DNA of 64,000 bases from Rhodococcus qingshengii (GCF_021025955.1 NZ_JAJNCL010000001.1:62001-126000), one strand, 5' to 3'; numbered from the stretch's first letter, positions 38,223 through 46,338 are shown. A program made the numbers and translations. Notes: a model not told the origin generated them from the letters alone.

Positions 38223-39551
38223 ATGCCCGCCACCCGTGTCGAGGCGTCTCGAATTGTGACAATCGGTTCACTGATCGCTGCCGGCGTCGCAGCTCTGTGT
38301 TATCTCGTGTACTCCGTTCGAGCCGTCGAACCCGTCGATTTTCTCGTTTACCGCTACGCTGCCCAGGCGTTCGCAGCGGGATCGAACATCTACGAGGGCA
38401 ATCTTGTCGGCCCGTTGATCGTCGACGAGGGTATGCCGTTCACGTACACCCCATTCGCGGTGATCTTCCTCTGGCCGACTGTTCTCTTCGACTGGTGGAC
38501 TGCCTATCTGCTGTGGTCGGGCTTGTGCATCGCGGCGTTGGTGTGGACGGTTGCGAGGTTCACTCCCGCTCGCCTCCCGAAGCGGCCGCTCGTCATGGCG
38601 GCATTGGTCCTGGCCGTGTCGGTGACTCCCATCGTCAGTGCGCACATCTCCTTCGGCCAGGTGAACTTGGTGCTGATGGTGCTCGTACTGCTCGACGTGA
38701 CTCGCCGGGAGGATTCGAGATTCGGCCGGTGGTTTCCGCGAGGACTGCTGATCGGCGTCGCGGCCGCGATCAAGCTGACTCCGGCTCTCTTCATCGTCTA
38801 CTTCGTCGTCACGAAGCAGTGGCGACTCGCGATCTGGAGTTCGATCGGATTTGCCGCGGCGACTGCCGTCGCAACAGTGGTGGACCCGGCCGTCAGCTGG
38901 ACCTTCTGGTCGGACGTCGTCTGGAACCTCAGTGACCGGGTGGATTTGAGCGGGCAGGCGATCGCGAGTGCCGGCAACAGTTCGCTGCAGGGCGGACTTG
39001 CCGCCCTGGGCACCTGGACGGCGTCTCTGGCGATGCCGCTGACCGTGCTGTGCGCGGTGGTAGCGCTCTGGATCGCCCGAGATGTCTATCGCGTCGGGCA
39101 TGCGGTCGATGCGGCGTTGGTGATCGGATTGAGCGCGCCGATTATTTCGCCGATCAGCTGGATTCACCACTGGGTGTATCTCGTGCCTGCTGCCGTCACG
39201 GTTCTCTTTCGGCTTCGATCGCCGCTGCAGTTCGGTGCGGCCGCTCTGGGGTTGGCGCTCGTCTACTGCGGGCCGAGTATGGGACAGCAGTTCATCGAGA
39301 CGTCGCCGCTCCTGCTGCCGTTGGGGTTGGTCCTTCGTGAGGGTTTCCTGATCGTGACCCTCGTACTGATTCTTGCGCTGTGGCGGTTGCCCACAACGGC
39401 GCCTGCGTGGGTTTCGGGGCGGGACTCAGAAGATGACTCGGGAGATGACTCGCGAGACTCGGAACATGACAAAGCCCCCGATTCCGCAGGGAATCAGGGG
39501 CCGTCATGCATCGAAGCAGGGTTTAGAACTCGATCTTCAGGTGATCGGTGA
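38223..39551 (+). CDS. GT87 (DUF2029) polyprenol-phosphate-mannose-dependent mannosyltransferase
   Basis: A 442-residue integral membrane glycosyltransferase with about ten spans. Family points are the periplasmic loop after TM1 with VDFLVYRYAAQAF, FTYTPFAVIFLWP, and FGQVNLVLMVLVLLD. GT87 enzymes mannosylate lipomannan or lipoarabinomannan on the outer face of the membrane. The hydrophilic tail holds a tandem repeat (DDSGDDSRDSEHD). The last 29 bp overlap the convergent kshB gene, so the exact end may be variable. Confidence 0.87.
   Translation: MPATRVEASRIVTIGSLIAAGVAALCYLVYSVRAVEPVDFLVYRYAAQAFAAGSNIYEGNLVGPLIVDEGMPFTYTPFAVIFLWPTVLFDWWTAYLLWSGLCIAALVWTVARFTPARLPKRPLVMAALVLAVSVTPIVSAHISFGQVNLVLMVLVLLDVTRREDSRFGRWFPRGLLIGVAAAIKLTPALFIVYFVVTKQWRLAIWSSIGFAAATAVATVVDPAVSWTFWSDVVWNLSDRVDLSGQAIASAGNSSLQGGLAALGTWTASLAMPLTVLCAVVALWIARDVYRVGHAVDAALVIGLSAPIISPISWIHHWVYLVPAAVTVLFRLRSPLQFGAAALGLALVYCGPSMGQQFIETSPLLLPLGLVLREGFLIVTLVLILALWRLPTTAPAWVSGRDSEDDSGDDSRDSEHDKAPDSAGNQGPSCIEAGFRTRSSGDR
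39431..39454 (+). repeat. 12-bp tandem repeat in the GT87 tail
   Basis: AGATGACTCGGG (39431-39442) and AGATGACTCGCG (39443-39454) are adjacent near-identical units encoding the acidic DDS(G/R) repeat in the hydrophilic tail. Confidence 0.75.
39471..39502 (-). terminator. Probable terminator of kshB
   Basis: GCCCCCGATTCC (39474-39485) pairs with GGAATCAGGGGC (39490-39501) apart from one C-A mismatch, with a 4-nt loop. On the minus strand it is followed by TTTGTC. It lies 21 bp past the kshB stop, inside the GT87 coding end. Confidence 0.65.
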
Positions 39552-40578
39552 TCGGCTTCGCCTGGCAACCGAGGATGTAGCCGTTCGCCACGTCCTCGGC
39601 GTCGAGGATTTCGGAGTTGTCCATCTGAACTTCGCCTTCGGTGACGGTGCAGGCACACGACCCGCACTCACCTTCCTGGCAGGAGTACGGAACGTCGAGG
39701 CCCTTGGCGAGCATGATGTCGACGAGCGTCTGCTTGCGCGGCCAGACGAGGGTGTGGGTTTCACCGTCCAGTTCGACTTCGACGGTTGCGGCGTCGGCTG
39801 CTTCTTCGTCGGACACCTCGGCTACCTCGACGTCACGGAACGGGTCGCCCGCGAGTGAATTGAAGACCTCGGCGTGAACCTGCGTGCGGGGCATCCCGGC
39901 TTCTGCCAGTGCCTTGTGGACGGCGTCCATGAAGGGGCCTGGACCGCACATGAAGGCCTCGTACGCGACAAATGGCTTGGCCAGTGTCGCCAACTGTGAG
40001 ACGGCGGGGAGTCCCTGCACGGTTTCGATCCAGTGGACCACGGTGAGGCGGCCGGGGTGTTGCGCTGCCAACTCGCGCAGTTCGGCGCCGAAGATGACGG
40101 ACTTTTCGTCGCGATTCGCGTAGATCAGCACGACGTTGCCGCTGCCCTGTGTGAGGGCGGACTTGAGGATCGAGATCACCGGAGTGATTCCGCTGCCTGC
40201 ACCGAAGAGCAGGAAGTCGTGATCGAGCGACTTGGGCGTGAAGACACCTGACGGCGGCAGCACTTCGATGGTGTCGCCGACCTGGAGCTTGTCGCACAAC
40301 CAGTTGGAGCCGTAGCCGTCGACGGTTCGCTTGACGGTCACTTTGGGGGCGTCGTCGGTGAAGGGCGAACTGGCCAGGGAGTAGCAGCGTGCGACCGAGC
40401 CGGTTTGATCGCTCGGGATGCGCAGGGTCAGGAATTGACCTGGCTTGTAGTCGAACTTGTCCTTCAGTTCTGTGGGAATCTCGAACACCAGCGACCGGGC
40501 GTCGGAAGTCTCTTCGATGACTCCGGACACGGTGAGTACCGCCGATCGCGAGCTGTGCGGTACCTCGACTGTCGTCAT
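39523..40578 (-). CDS. kshB: 3-Ketosteroid 9-alpha-hydroxylase, reductase subunit
   Basis: A 351-residue reductase with an FAD domain (ARCYSLASSPF), an NAD domain (LLFGAGSGITPVISILKSAL) and a C-terminal plant-type [2Fe-2S] ferredoxin domain (CQEGECGSCACTV plus the distal Cys in YILGCQA). It passes electrons from NADH to the Rieske oxygenase KshA, which hydroxylates C9 of steroids and leads to ring opening. ATG at 40578 gives MTTVEVPHSS; the longer frame crosses the operator. A KstR-type box lies 58 bp upstream. Phenylacetyl-CoA or other ring-hydroxylase reductases are the alternatives. Confidence 0.85.
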   Translation of the reverse strand: MTTVEVPHSSRSAVLTVSGVIEETSDARSLVFEIPTELKDKFDYKPGQFLTLRIPSDQTGSVARCYSLASSPFTDDAPKVTVKRTVDGYGSNWLCDKLQVGDTIEVLPPSGVFTPKSLDHDFLLFGAGSGITPVISILKSALTQGSGNVVLIYANRDEKSVIFGAELRELAAQHPGRLTVVHWIETVQGLPAVSQLATLAKPFVAYEAFMCGPGPFMDAVHKALAEAGMPRTQVHAEVFNSLAGDPFRDVEVAEVSDEEAADAATVEVELDGETHTLVWPRKQTLVDIMLAKGLDVPYSCQEGECGSCACTVTEGEVQMDNSEILDAEDVANGYILGCQAKPITDHLKIEF

Positions 40579-40635
40579 CGCGAAGCTAGTCCTCTCGTGA
40601 AGCTGGGTAAAGCGCAGGTCAGTGAAGTGCAACAT

Positions 40636-40651
40636 CTAGAACGTGTTCTAG
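40636..40651. promoter_or_regulatory. KstR-type operator of kshB
   Basis: CTAGAACGTGTTCTAG is a perfect 16-bp palindrome and contains the KstR pattern TnnAACnnGTTnnA at 40637-40650. It is placed 58-73 bp before the kshB start. KstR represses cholesterol/steroid genes in mycobacteria and rhodococci. Confidence 0.85.
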
Positions 40652-40675
40652 TTCAATGTTAGCAGTGATGAAAAG

Positions 40676-40880
40676 CTACTGGGGATCGTAGTCGCCGAGC
40701 AACACGTTCCCGATCAGCGGGAACCATGGCGGTCTGATCCGACCGTCCTGGCAGTCCGGGGTGGCGATCACCTGCCCGAACGGGCGGTTCGCGGGCGGCG
40801 TCCGGGCGGTTGAGCTGTCGAAGACTGTGCACGGGCTGTTTGTCGGTACACAGTGGGAGCCAGGTGAGACGCCGGTCACA
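40676..40880 (-). CDS. Short orphan coding segment upstream of kshB (possible gene remnant)
   Basis: A 67-residue frame from a GTG at 40880, with about 84% G/C in third positions, as expected of coding DNA here. It contains HCVPTNSPCTVFD, then NRPFGQVIATPDCQDGR and PPWFPLIGNVLLGDYDPQ before TAG. Three Cys and many Pro suggest the C-terminal tail of an exported protein. No ribosome site is seen, and the longer open frame is antisense to mno. It is either a small secreted protein or the surviving 3' end of a lost gene. Confidence 0.5.
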
Positions 40881-40939
40881 AAGAATCGGCTCGAATCCCT
40901 CCCGCAGTCACATTCGTACACATCCCTGAGGAGATACCG

Positions 40940-42214
40940 ATGGCTATCGAGCTCAACCAGATCTGGGACTTTCCCATCAAGGAGTTCCACCCCTTCCCCC
41001 GCGCCCTGATGGGTGTGGGCGCTCACGACATCATCGGGGTGGAGGCCAAGAACCTCGGCTTCAAGCGCACCCTTCTGATGACGACCGGTCTGCGCGGTTC
41101 GGGCATCATCGAGGAACTCGTCGGCAAGATCGAGTACCAGGGTGTCGAGGTCGTGCTCTACGACAAGGTCGAGTCGAATCCCAAGGACTACAACGTCATG
41201 GAGGCCGCGGCTCTCTACCAGAAGGAGAAGTGCGACTCGATCATCTCGATCGGCGGTGGTTCGAGCCACGACGCCGCCAAGGGCGCTCGCGTCGTGATCG
41301 CACACGACGGTCGCAACATCAACGAGTTCGAGGGCTTCGCCAAGTCCACCAACAAGGAGAACCCGCCGCATATCGCCGTATCCACCACGGCCGGAACGGG
41401 TTCCGAGACGTCGTGGGCGTACGTCATCACCGACACGTCGGACATGAACAACCCGCACAAGTGGGTGGGCTTCGACGAGGCGACCATCGTGACATTGGCG
41501 ATCGACGATCCGCTGCTCTACTACACCTGCCCTCAGCACTTCACCGCGTACTGCGGCTTCGACGTACTCGCGCACGGCAGTGAGCCTTTCGTGTCTCGTC
41601 TCGATTTCGCGCCTTCGCTCGGTAACGCGATCTACTCGGTCGAGTTGGTCGCGAAGAACCTGCGCGAGGCTGTCTTCGAGCCGCGTAACCTCAAGGCTCG
41701 CGAGGGAATGATGAACGCGCAGTACATCGCCGGACAGGCATTCAACTCCGGCGGCCTGGGCATCGTTCACTCGATCTCGCACGCGGTCAGTGCCTTCTTC
41801 GACAGCCACCACGGTTTGAACAACGCCATCGCGTTGCCACGTGTGTGGGAGTACAACCTGCCTTCGCGCTACGAGCGCTACGCCCAGTTGGCCGGCGCAC
41901 TCGGTGTCGACACTCGCAACCTCACCACGGTTCAGGCTGCAGATGCTGCCGTCGAGGCTGCCATCCGTTTGGCCAAGGACGTCGGTATCCCCGACAACTT
42001 CGGTCAGGTTCGCACCGATTCGTACGCGAAGAACCAGATGAACACCAAGAAGTACGAGGGTCGTGGTGATGTCATCAAGGGTGACGAGAAGACTGTGCGC
42101 GCCATCTCCGAGCACATTCAGGACGACTGGTGCACCCCGGGTAACCCCCGTGAGGTCACCGTGGAGTCGATGATCCCGGTTGTCGATCACGCGATCAACA
42201 AGTCGTACTTCTAG
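40940..42214 (+). CDS. mno: NDMA-dependent methanol/alcohol dehydrogenase (mycofactocin-associated)
   Basis: A 424-residue iron-type (group III) alcohol dehydrogenase closely resembling the NDMA-dependent methanol dehydrogenases of Rhodococcus and Mycobacterium (also called ThcE in R. erythropolis). Nucleotide loop SIGGGSSHDAAKG; metal-site region FDVLAHGSEPF and HSISHAVSAFFDSHHG. The bound NAD(P)H is not exchanged freely, and mycofactocin is thought to be the external acceptor. GAGGAG lies 7 nt before the ATG. Elaborate hairpins follow, then moxR and coxE-like genes. Confidence 0.93.
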   Translation: MAIELNQIWDFPIKEFHPFPRALMGVGAHDIIGVEAKNLGFKRTLLMTTGLRGSGIIEELVGKIEYQGVEVVLYDKVESNPKDYNVMEAAALYQKEKCDSIISIGGGSSHDAAKGARVVIAHDGRNINEFEGFAKSTNKENPPHIAVSTTAGTGSETSWAYVITDTSDMNNPHKWVGFDEATIVTLAIDDPLLYYTCPQHFTAYCGFDVLAHGSEPFVSRLDFAPSLGNAIYSVELVAKNLREAVFEPRNLKAREGMMNAQYIAGQAFNSGGLGIVHSISHAVSAFFDSHHGLNNAIALPRVWEYNLPSRYERYAQLAGALGVDTRNLTTVQAADAAVEAAIRLAKDVGIPDNFGQVRTDSYAKNQMNTKKYEGRGDVIKGDEKTVRAISEHIQDDWCTPGNPREVTVESMIPVVDHAINKSYF

Positions 42215-42216
42215 CA

Positions 42217-42285
42217 GGGCCTTCGGCCCCGTGCGCCTTTTTGGTAGCCCGCACTACCAAAAAGGCGCACAGGGGCTGTGCCCCT
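42217..42285 (+). other. Cluster of hairpins between mno and moxR
   Basis: A perfect 17-bp inverted repeat (42231-42247 with 42254-42270, 6-nt loop) is flanked by two small hairpins, 42217-42229 (GGGCC/GGCCC) and AGGGGC-TGT-GCCCCT at 42271-42285. GCCCC (42226-42230) can instead pair with GGGGC (42272-42276), extending the central stem to 22 bp with one bulged A and removing both flanking hairpins. It starts 3 bp after mno and ends 15 bp before moxR. Confidence 0.85.
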
Positions 42286-42300
42286 ATCGAAAGGTATTCC

Positions 42301-43383
42301 ATGTCCGGTCGCAGTTTCTCCAGCGGAATCGAAGTGAAAGATGCTCTGCGAGAGCAGGACTACATTGCCGATGACGAGTTCGCGGTAGTCGTTCATCTGG
42401 CGACGGCGCTGGGGCGTCCGCTCCTGCTAGAAGGGCCGGCCGGTGTCGGCAAGACGGAACTGGCGAAGTCGCTGGCTGCGATCGGGGGCCGCAAACTGGT
42501 GCGATTGCAGTGCTACGAAGGGCTGGACGACAATCGCGCCCTGTACGAATGGGACTACGCGAAGCAACTCCTGCACGTGCAGATGCTCCGTGACCGGATC
42601 AGCGATCAGGTTTCGAAATTCGACAGCGTCGCCGAAGCGTCCAAGTTTCTGGCCGATCAGGATTTCGGGTTGTACTCCGAGAACTTCCTGTCAGTACGGC
42701 CGCTGCTCGAAGCGATCCTCTCACCCGAACCGGTGGTGCTTCTGGTCGACGAGGTGGACCGCACAGAGGAGTCGATGGAAGCACTGCTCCTGGAGATTCT
42801 GGCCGAGCAGCAGGTCACCATTCCCGAGGTCGGTACGTTCGTTGCCCGCTCGCAGCCCTGGGTCATCCTGACGTCCAACGACACCCGCGAACTCTCACCC
42901 GCGCTCAAGCGTCGCTGTCTGCATTACCATCTCGGCTATCCGACGTCGGAGCGTGAACGCGAGATCGTCACGGCCCGAGCGCCGGAGGTGGATTCGGCTA
43001 CGGCCACCGAGGTCGTCGAATTGGCTCGCATCCTGCGTGACCTCCCGCTGCGCAAGAGTCCGTCCATCTCGGAGGTCATCGACGCGGCCAGGGCGGCAAC
43101 AGTGCTCGCGGCCAGCGGATTCGACACCGCCTCCGACGCCAAGGTGCGCGACATCCTGCTCACGGCGTTGCTCAAGTACTCGTCCGATGTGACGCTGGCC
43201 AAGCAACGATTCGACGGAAAGCTTCTCGAATCACCGTCGCGTGACGGTGGCGAGCCGATCGAGCGATCCACGGTGGCAAGCAAACCCGCCAACACGACGA
43301 CGGCCGTGTTCCGGGGCACGGGTGGACGTGACCCTCATCAACAGGGAATCCGCGGCGGCAGCGGAATCCGTTCGACGCGATGA
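42301..43383 (+). CDS. MoxR-type AAA+ ATPase
   Basis: A 360-residue AAA+ protein. Walker A is GPAGVGKTE, Walker B VVLLVDEVDR, and the arginine-finger region is ALKRRCLHY. The C-terminal ~45 residues are low in family similarity and basic. MoxR ATPases work with VWA-domain partners to activate or load metalloenzymes, as CbbQ/CbbO or NorQ/NorD do. Here the VWA partner is the next gene in an ATGA overlap, and the probable client is the methanol dehydrogenase just upstream. Confidence 0.9.
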   Translation: MSGRSFSSGIEVKDALREQDYIADDEFAVVVHLATALGRPLLLEGPAGVGKTELAKSLAAIGGRKLVRLQCYEGLDDNRALYEWDYAKQLLHVQMLRDRISDQVSKFDSVAEASKFLADQDFGLYSENFLSVRPLLEAILSPEPVVLLVDEVDRTEESMEALLLEILAEQQVTIPEVGTFVARSQPWVILTSNDTRELSPALKRRCLHYHLGYPTSEREREIVTARAPEVDSATATEVVELARILRDLPLRKSPSISEVIDAARAATVLAASGFDTASDAKVRDILLTALLKYSSDVTLAKQRFDGKLLESPSRDGGEPIERSTVASKPANTTTAVFRGTGGRDPHQQGIRGGSGIRSTR

Positions 43384-44903
43384 CGACGCTCGGTGGCCTT
43401 GCCGTGTGGCAACCGTCGTTTGTTCTCGACGTGGTGTCCGCGAGCTTCGGCCGATTGCTGCGGGCGGCCGGAGTTTCCGCGTCACCGGCCGAGGTCATCG
43501 AGGTTCGGCGAGTCCTCGCGATGGTCGGCGCCTCGGATCGCAAGACATTGCGAGCGTGTCTCCGGGCAGTGTGCGCCAAGTACTCTCACGAGCAGGCCGG
43601 ATTCGAGCGGGCGTTCGACGCGCTGTTCCGTCCGGCCGCGGACAAAGCGCACGCCGAGCGGAAGGCATCGCGAGCCGAGGTGGCGGACGGTCTGCCCACC
43701 GCGCTCGGGATCGACGAGGATCAAGAAGTTGGTCGGTACGCCGAGTACAACGAGCGTGCGGCCGAGGTAGGCGACTACTTCGATACTCCAGAGGCGGAGA
43801 AGGGCTTCAACCCGCACAAGGACGACGACGATGTGTCGATGACGTCGAGTGACGCCGAACTGTCGGTCGATACCGGTTCGGAGACCGGTCGACGCGGAGT
43901 CAGTTACACGGTCGACGTGGACCGTGCAGCCTCGGCAGTGGTCGGTGACCTCAGTACCAGTGTTGCTGCAGCAGTGGTCGGTTCTTTGTCGTGGGACGAT
44001 CCGACGTCGATCCTGGCCTGGCTGGACGCATACGACCCGAGCAAGGCGTACGCGGACGTCTCCGACGACGGGCCGTTGACGCAGGCGCAATTGAATCGGC
44101 TCGTCGAGGCGGTCGAAGCGTTTGTGCAAGCGCTCTCGGCCGCTGCGCTCGCCGAATCCGCTCCCGATGCGCCGGACAGCGAATCTGCTGCAGGTGCAAC
44201 GCACAACGACATCGAACTCGCGTGCCACGAGGTGCTTCGGCGCATGAGAGGTCCGTCCAGGCTGCGACCCCGTGAGCGCTCTCGTGGGCATCTCGACATG
44301 CGCCGCACGGTGCGTTCGAGCCTGCGCACTGACGGGATACCCTTCCATCTGGTCGTGAAAGCTCCTCGCCCCGATCGTGTTCGGCTGCTTCTGATCGCAG
44401 ACGTGTCGCTGTCCGTGCGGCCCATCACAGCCTTCACGCTGCGGTTGGCTCAGGCGATGCATCGCCGGGCAGATCGTTGTGAAGTGCTCGCGTTCGTCGA
44501 TCGTCCGGTCGACGTGACCGACACCCTTCTCGCCAGTAGCGGTGACGGTGCACTGGCCGCAGTACTCGCGCACCCGGGCCTGGATCTGGAAGCAAGCAGC
44601 GACTACGGGCGGGTGCTCACTGAATTGTTGGACGAGCACGGAAACACCTTGAACTCGCGGACTTCCGTCATCATCGTGGGTGACGGTCGATGCAACGGCT
44701 TGCCGCCGCAGGTGGACAAGCTCGAGGAACTCCGCCGAAAGGTCCACCGTCTGGCCTGGATCACGCCTGAACCACAGCGTTACTGGAACCAGGCATCGTG
44801 CGCAATGCCGGAGTATTCGGAGATCTGCGACGAGGTTGTTGTTGCCCGAGATGCCGCGCAACTGATGACGAAAGCCGCCGAACTGGGGCACGCACTTCGC
44901 TGA
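43380..44903 (+). CDS. CoxE-like VWA-domain protein
   Basis: A 507-residue protein. The N-terminal half is acidic and not recognised beyond its position. The C-terminal half has a CoxE/VWA domain: RVRLLLIADVSLSVRP (a MIDAS-like DxSxS at the start), CEVLAFVDRPVDVTD and TSVIIVGDGRCNG. It pairs with the MoxR ATPase, and the two probably form an activating chaperone for Mno. Its stop codon lies in a 19-bp tandem duplication. Confidence 0.88.
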   Translation: MTTLGGLAVWQPSFVLDVVSASFGRLLRAAGVSASPAEVIEVRRVLAMVGASDRKTLRACLRAVCAKYSHEQAGFERAFDALFRPAADKAHAERKASRAEVADGLPTALGIDEDQEVGRYAEYNERAAEVGDYFDTPEAEKGFNPHKDDDDVSMTSSDAELSVDTGSETGRRGVSYTVDVDRAASAVVGDLSTSVAAAVVGSLSWDDPTSILAWLDAYDPSKAYADVSDDGPLTQAQLNRLVEAVEAFVQALSAAALAESAPDAPDSESAAGATHNDIELACHEVLRRMRGPSRLRPRERSRGHLDMRRTVRSSLRTDGIPFHLVVKAPRPDRVRLLLIADVSLSVRPITAFTLRLAQAMHRRADRCEVLAFVDRPVDVTDTLLASSGDGALAAVLAHPGLDLEASSDYGRVLTELLDEHGNTLNSRTSVIIVGDGRCNGLPPQVDKLEELRRKVHRLAWITPEPQRYWNQASCAMPEYSEICDEVVVARDAAQLMTKAAELGHALR

Positions 44904-44929
44904 TGTCACTGCACTTCACTGATGTCACT
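44892..44929 (+). repeat. 19-bp tandem duplication across the coxE-like stop
   Basis: GCACTTCGCTGATGTCACT (44892-44910) and GCACTTCACTGATGTCACT (44911-44929) differ at one base. The first unit contains the TGA stop of the VWA gene. Confidence 0.85.
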
Positions 44930-44959
44930 GCGCGATCCGTCGTGAACTAGTTTGATCTC

Positions 44960-45307
44960 ATGACCGAAATCAGGGGATCGATCTGGCGACCGATCGCGGC
45001 GCTGACAGTGCTCGGAGCGGTGTGTGGGGTTGTCGCGCTCGGTGTGTTTCAGTGGTGGTGGAAGTCGTTGGCGTCACCGCATATTCTCACCAACGGATCC
45101 TATCGGGATCCATTTTCCGGACCGACATTCACCGGACCCGAATTCATGGACCTCTTTCCGGCTGAACCTGCCCCCTGGTTGTATTCGGGATTGGTCCTCG
45201 GACCGACTGTGGTCGGCTTGCTCGCCGGGATCATGTTCGTGGTTGTCGTCAGGCGTAATCGCGCGCAGAACCGTGCGATTACACCTGACGATTCATCAGA
45301 GCGCTAG
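44960..45307 (+). CDS. Small two-span membrane protein
   Basis: A 115-residue protein with two hydrophobic helices (about residues 11-32 and 74-98), separated by an aromatic extracytoplasmic loop (NGSYRDPFSGPTFTGPEF). The tail is basic (VVVRRNRAQNR). Family not recognised. It lies 56 bp after the VWA gene and could be the last gene of the mno operon. The end overlaps the convergent RNHCP gene by 12 bp. Confidence 0.7.
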   Translation: MTEIRGSIWRPIAALTVLGAVCGVVALGVFQWWWKSLASPHILTNGSYRDPFSGPTFTGPEFMDLFPAEPAPWLYSGLVLGPTVVGLLAGIMFVVVVRRNRAQNRAITPDDSSER

Positions 45308-45715
45308 CAACGCTCGCGAGCCCAGGCGAGGGTCCGCCAACGGACGTAGCGCCAAGCGCAGCAGGACCAAGGCGTTGTCGTCGCCGGCGATCCTGTTGAC
45401 TTTCAACGTATTGCACTCGAGGCACTGGTGAACGAGCATCCATTCACCGTCGTGCCGGACTGTCAAGGACAGCGCCGCCATTGCGCCTCTGCACTGTTGT
45501 CCTCGGTCGCCGGGAATACGCCCGTCCACGTGTCGGCTTGCCAGACAGTTCGGGCAGTGGTTCCGATGGGCGGTACCCGGGGCCTCGGTGGGGATATCCA
45601 AACGGCATGTGAGACAACGGAAACTCGATCCTGGCTCGCCGCCGATTCCGTGCAGTACTTGCTTGGTGCGTTGCGGTGCCCGCCGCGAGCGGGTGCTGGG
45701 ATTCCTACGTGGCAT
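45296..45715 (-). CDS. RNHCP-domain protein (second of a tandem pair)
   Basis: A 139-residue protein with a basic N-terminal tail (MPRRNPSTRSRRAPQRTK). The core has three Cys pairs: FRCLTCRLD, RNHCPNCLASRHVDG and VHQCLECNTLK. The RNHCP signature names the family. Such Cys spacing suggests a zinc-ribbon or rubredoxin-like metal site. The function is unknown. AGGA lies 6 nt before the ATG. It follows the paralogue at 45731 on the same strand, inside the alcohol-oxidation island. Confidence 0.82.
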   Translation of the reverse strand: MPRRNPSTRSRRAPQRTKQVLHGIGGEPGSSFRCLTCRLDIPTEAPGTAHRNHCPNCLASRHVDGRIPGDRGQQCRGAMAALSLTVRHDGEWMLVHQCLECNTLKVNRIAGDDNALVLLRLALRPLADPRLGSRALLAL

Positions 45716-45730
45716 CTGCGTTCCTACCCC

Positions 45731-46093
45731 TTACAAGTTGCCGAAGGCTTCGAGCGGGAAGGGCGGTTGCGCGAGTGGCCGCACTGCCATCCTCATCAAC
45801 AACAACTGGTTGTCGTCTCGGCTGACGGGGTTGGAGGTGAGTTCGAGGCACTGTGCGCAACGGTGGATGATCATCCAATCGCCACTGCGCAGCACCGCGA
45901 TCGAAATGGGGGCCATCCGCATTCCGCAGTCTGACGGCCCACCTTCCACCTGGTCGAACAGGTGTCGGGAATGCAGGCAACTGGGGCAATGGTTTCGGCG
46001 ATCGCCGTCTGGGCCGTACGTCATGACGGTGAGTCCGCACTGAACGCAGGAGAAAGAGTCGGTTTTCGAGATGGAATTGTGTGATCGAGGCAC
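45731..46093 (-). CDS. RNHCP-domain protein (first of a tandem pair)
   Basis: A 120-residue paralogue of the preceding entry without the long basic tail. Cys motifs are FSCVQCGLT, RNHCPSCLHSRHLFD and IHRCAQCLELT; a DDNQLLLMRMAVRPLA end is shared with its neighbour (DDNALVLLRLALRPLA). GTG start with AGGAG 7 nt upstream. A 15-bp gap separates the two, so they are co-transcribed. They may be small metal or electron-transfer proteins serving the dehydrogenases on either side, but no direct evidence exists. Confidence 0.83.
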   Translation of the reverse strand: MPRSHNSISKTDSFSCVQCGLTVMTYGPDGDRRNHCPSCLHSRHLFDQVEGGPSDCGMRMAPISIAVLRSGDWMIIHRCAQCLELTSNPVSRDDNQLLLMRMAVRPLAQPPFPLEAFGNL

Positions 46094-46155
46094 TGGAGAA
46101 CTCCTAGCTGAGTGAACAAAGCAGGTAGGAGCAGGCCGAGGGGGCCTCGCGGCTG

Positions 46156-46320
46156 TCAGTCCGACGTTTCGAGGATCAGCAAGTGACCCTCGAGGTTGCC
46201 GACAGTGCAGGGGCGGGAGGCGCGCTCGGCGCGGGCTGGGTCATAAACACCTTCTGGATCAGTACTACCGGCCGCTCTGGCCGAAACCGAAAGTACAACG
46301 CGACCTGGCCGCCGCGCCAT
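46156..46320 (-). CDS. Possible small protein upstream of the RNHCP pair
   Basis: A 54-residue frame from ATG 46320 (MARRPGRVVLSVSARAAG) to TGA 46156, ending CTVGNLEGHLLILETSD. GGA lies about 6 nt before the start. The second half has high third-position GC; the first half does not, so the start may be wrong or the gene may be decayed. It would head the RNHCP operon. No family recognised. Confidence 0.38.
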   Translation of the reverse strand: MARRPGRVVLSVSARAAGSTDPEGVYDPARAERASRPCTVGNLEGHLLILETSD

Positions 46321-46338
46321 CTATTTTCCAGAGATGTC

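Noticed and set aside
37207-38271. 354-codon minus-strand frame over the DNA repair gene
   Set aside because: It mirrors the AlkD-like gene; only the final 38 codons beyond it were kept as a possible peptide.
40880-40910. T-loop-like CTCGAATCC suggesting a tRNA
   Set aside because: No acceptor, D or anticodon arm can be formed around it.
40676-42190. Full 504-codon minus-strand frame through mno
   Set aside because: Only the last ~67 codons, outside mno, have independent coding character; the rest is the shadow of mno.
42217-42285. Inverted repeats as insertion-sequence ends
   Set aside because: The arms are adjacent with only a 6-nt loop and there is no transposase or target duplication.
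40940-44903. PQQ-type methanol dehydrogenase operon (mox) because of the MoxR gene
   Set aside because: The dehydrogenase is the cytosolic iron-type, NDMA-dependent enzyme; no quinoprotein propeller or cytochrome gene is present.
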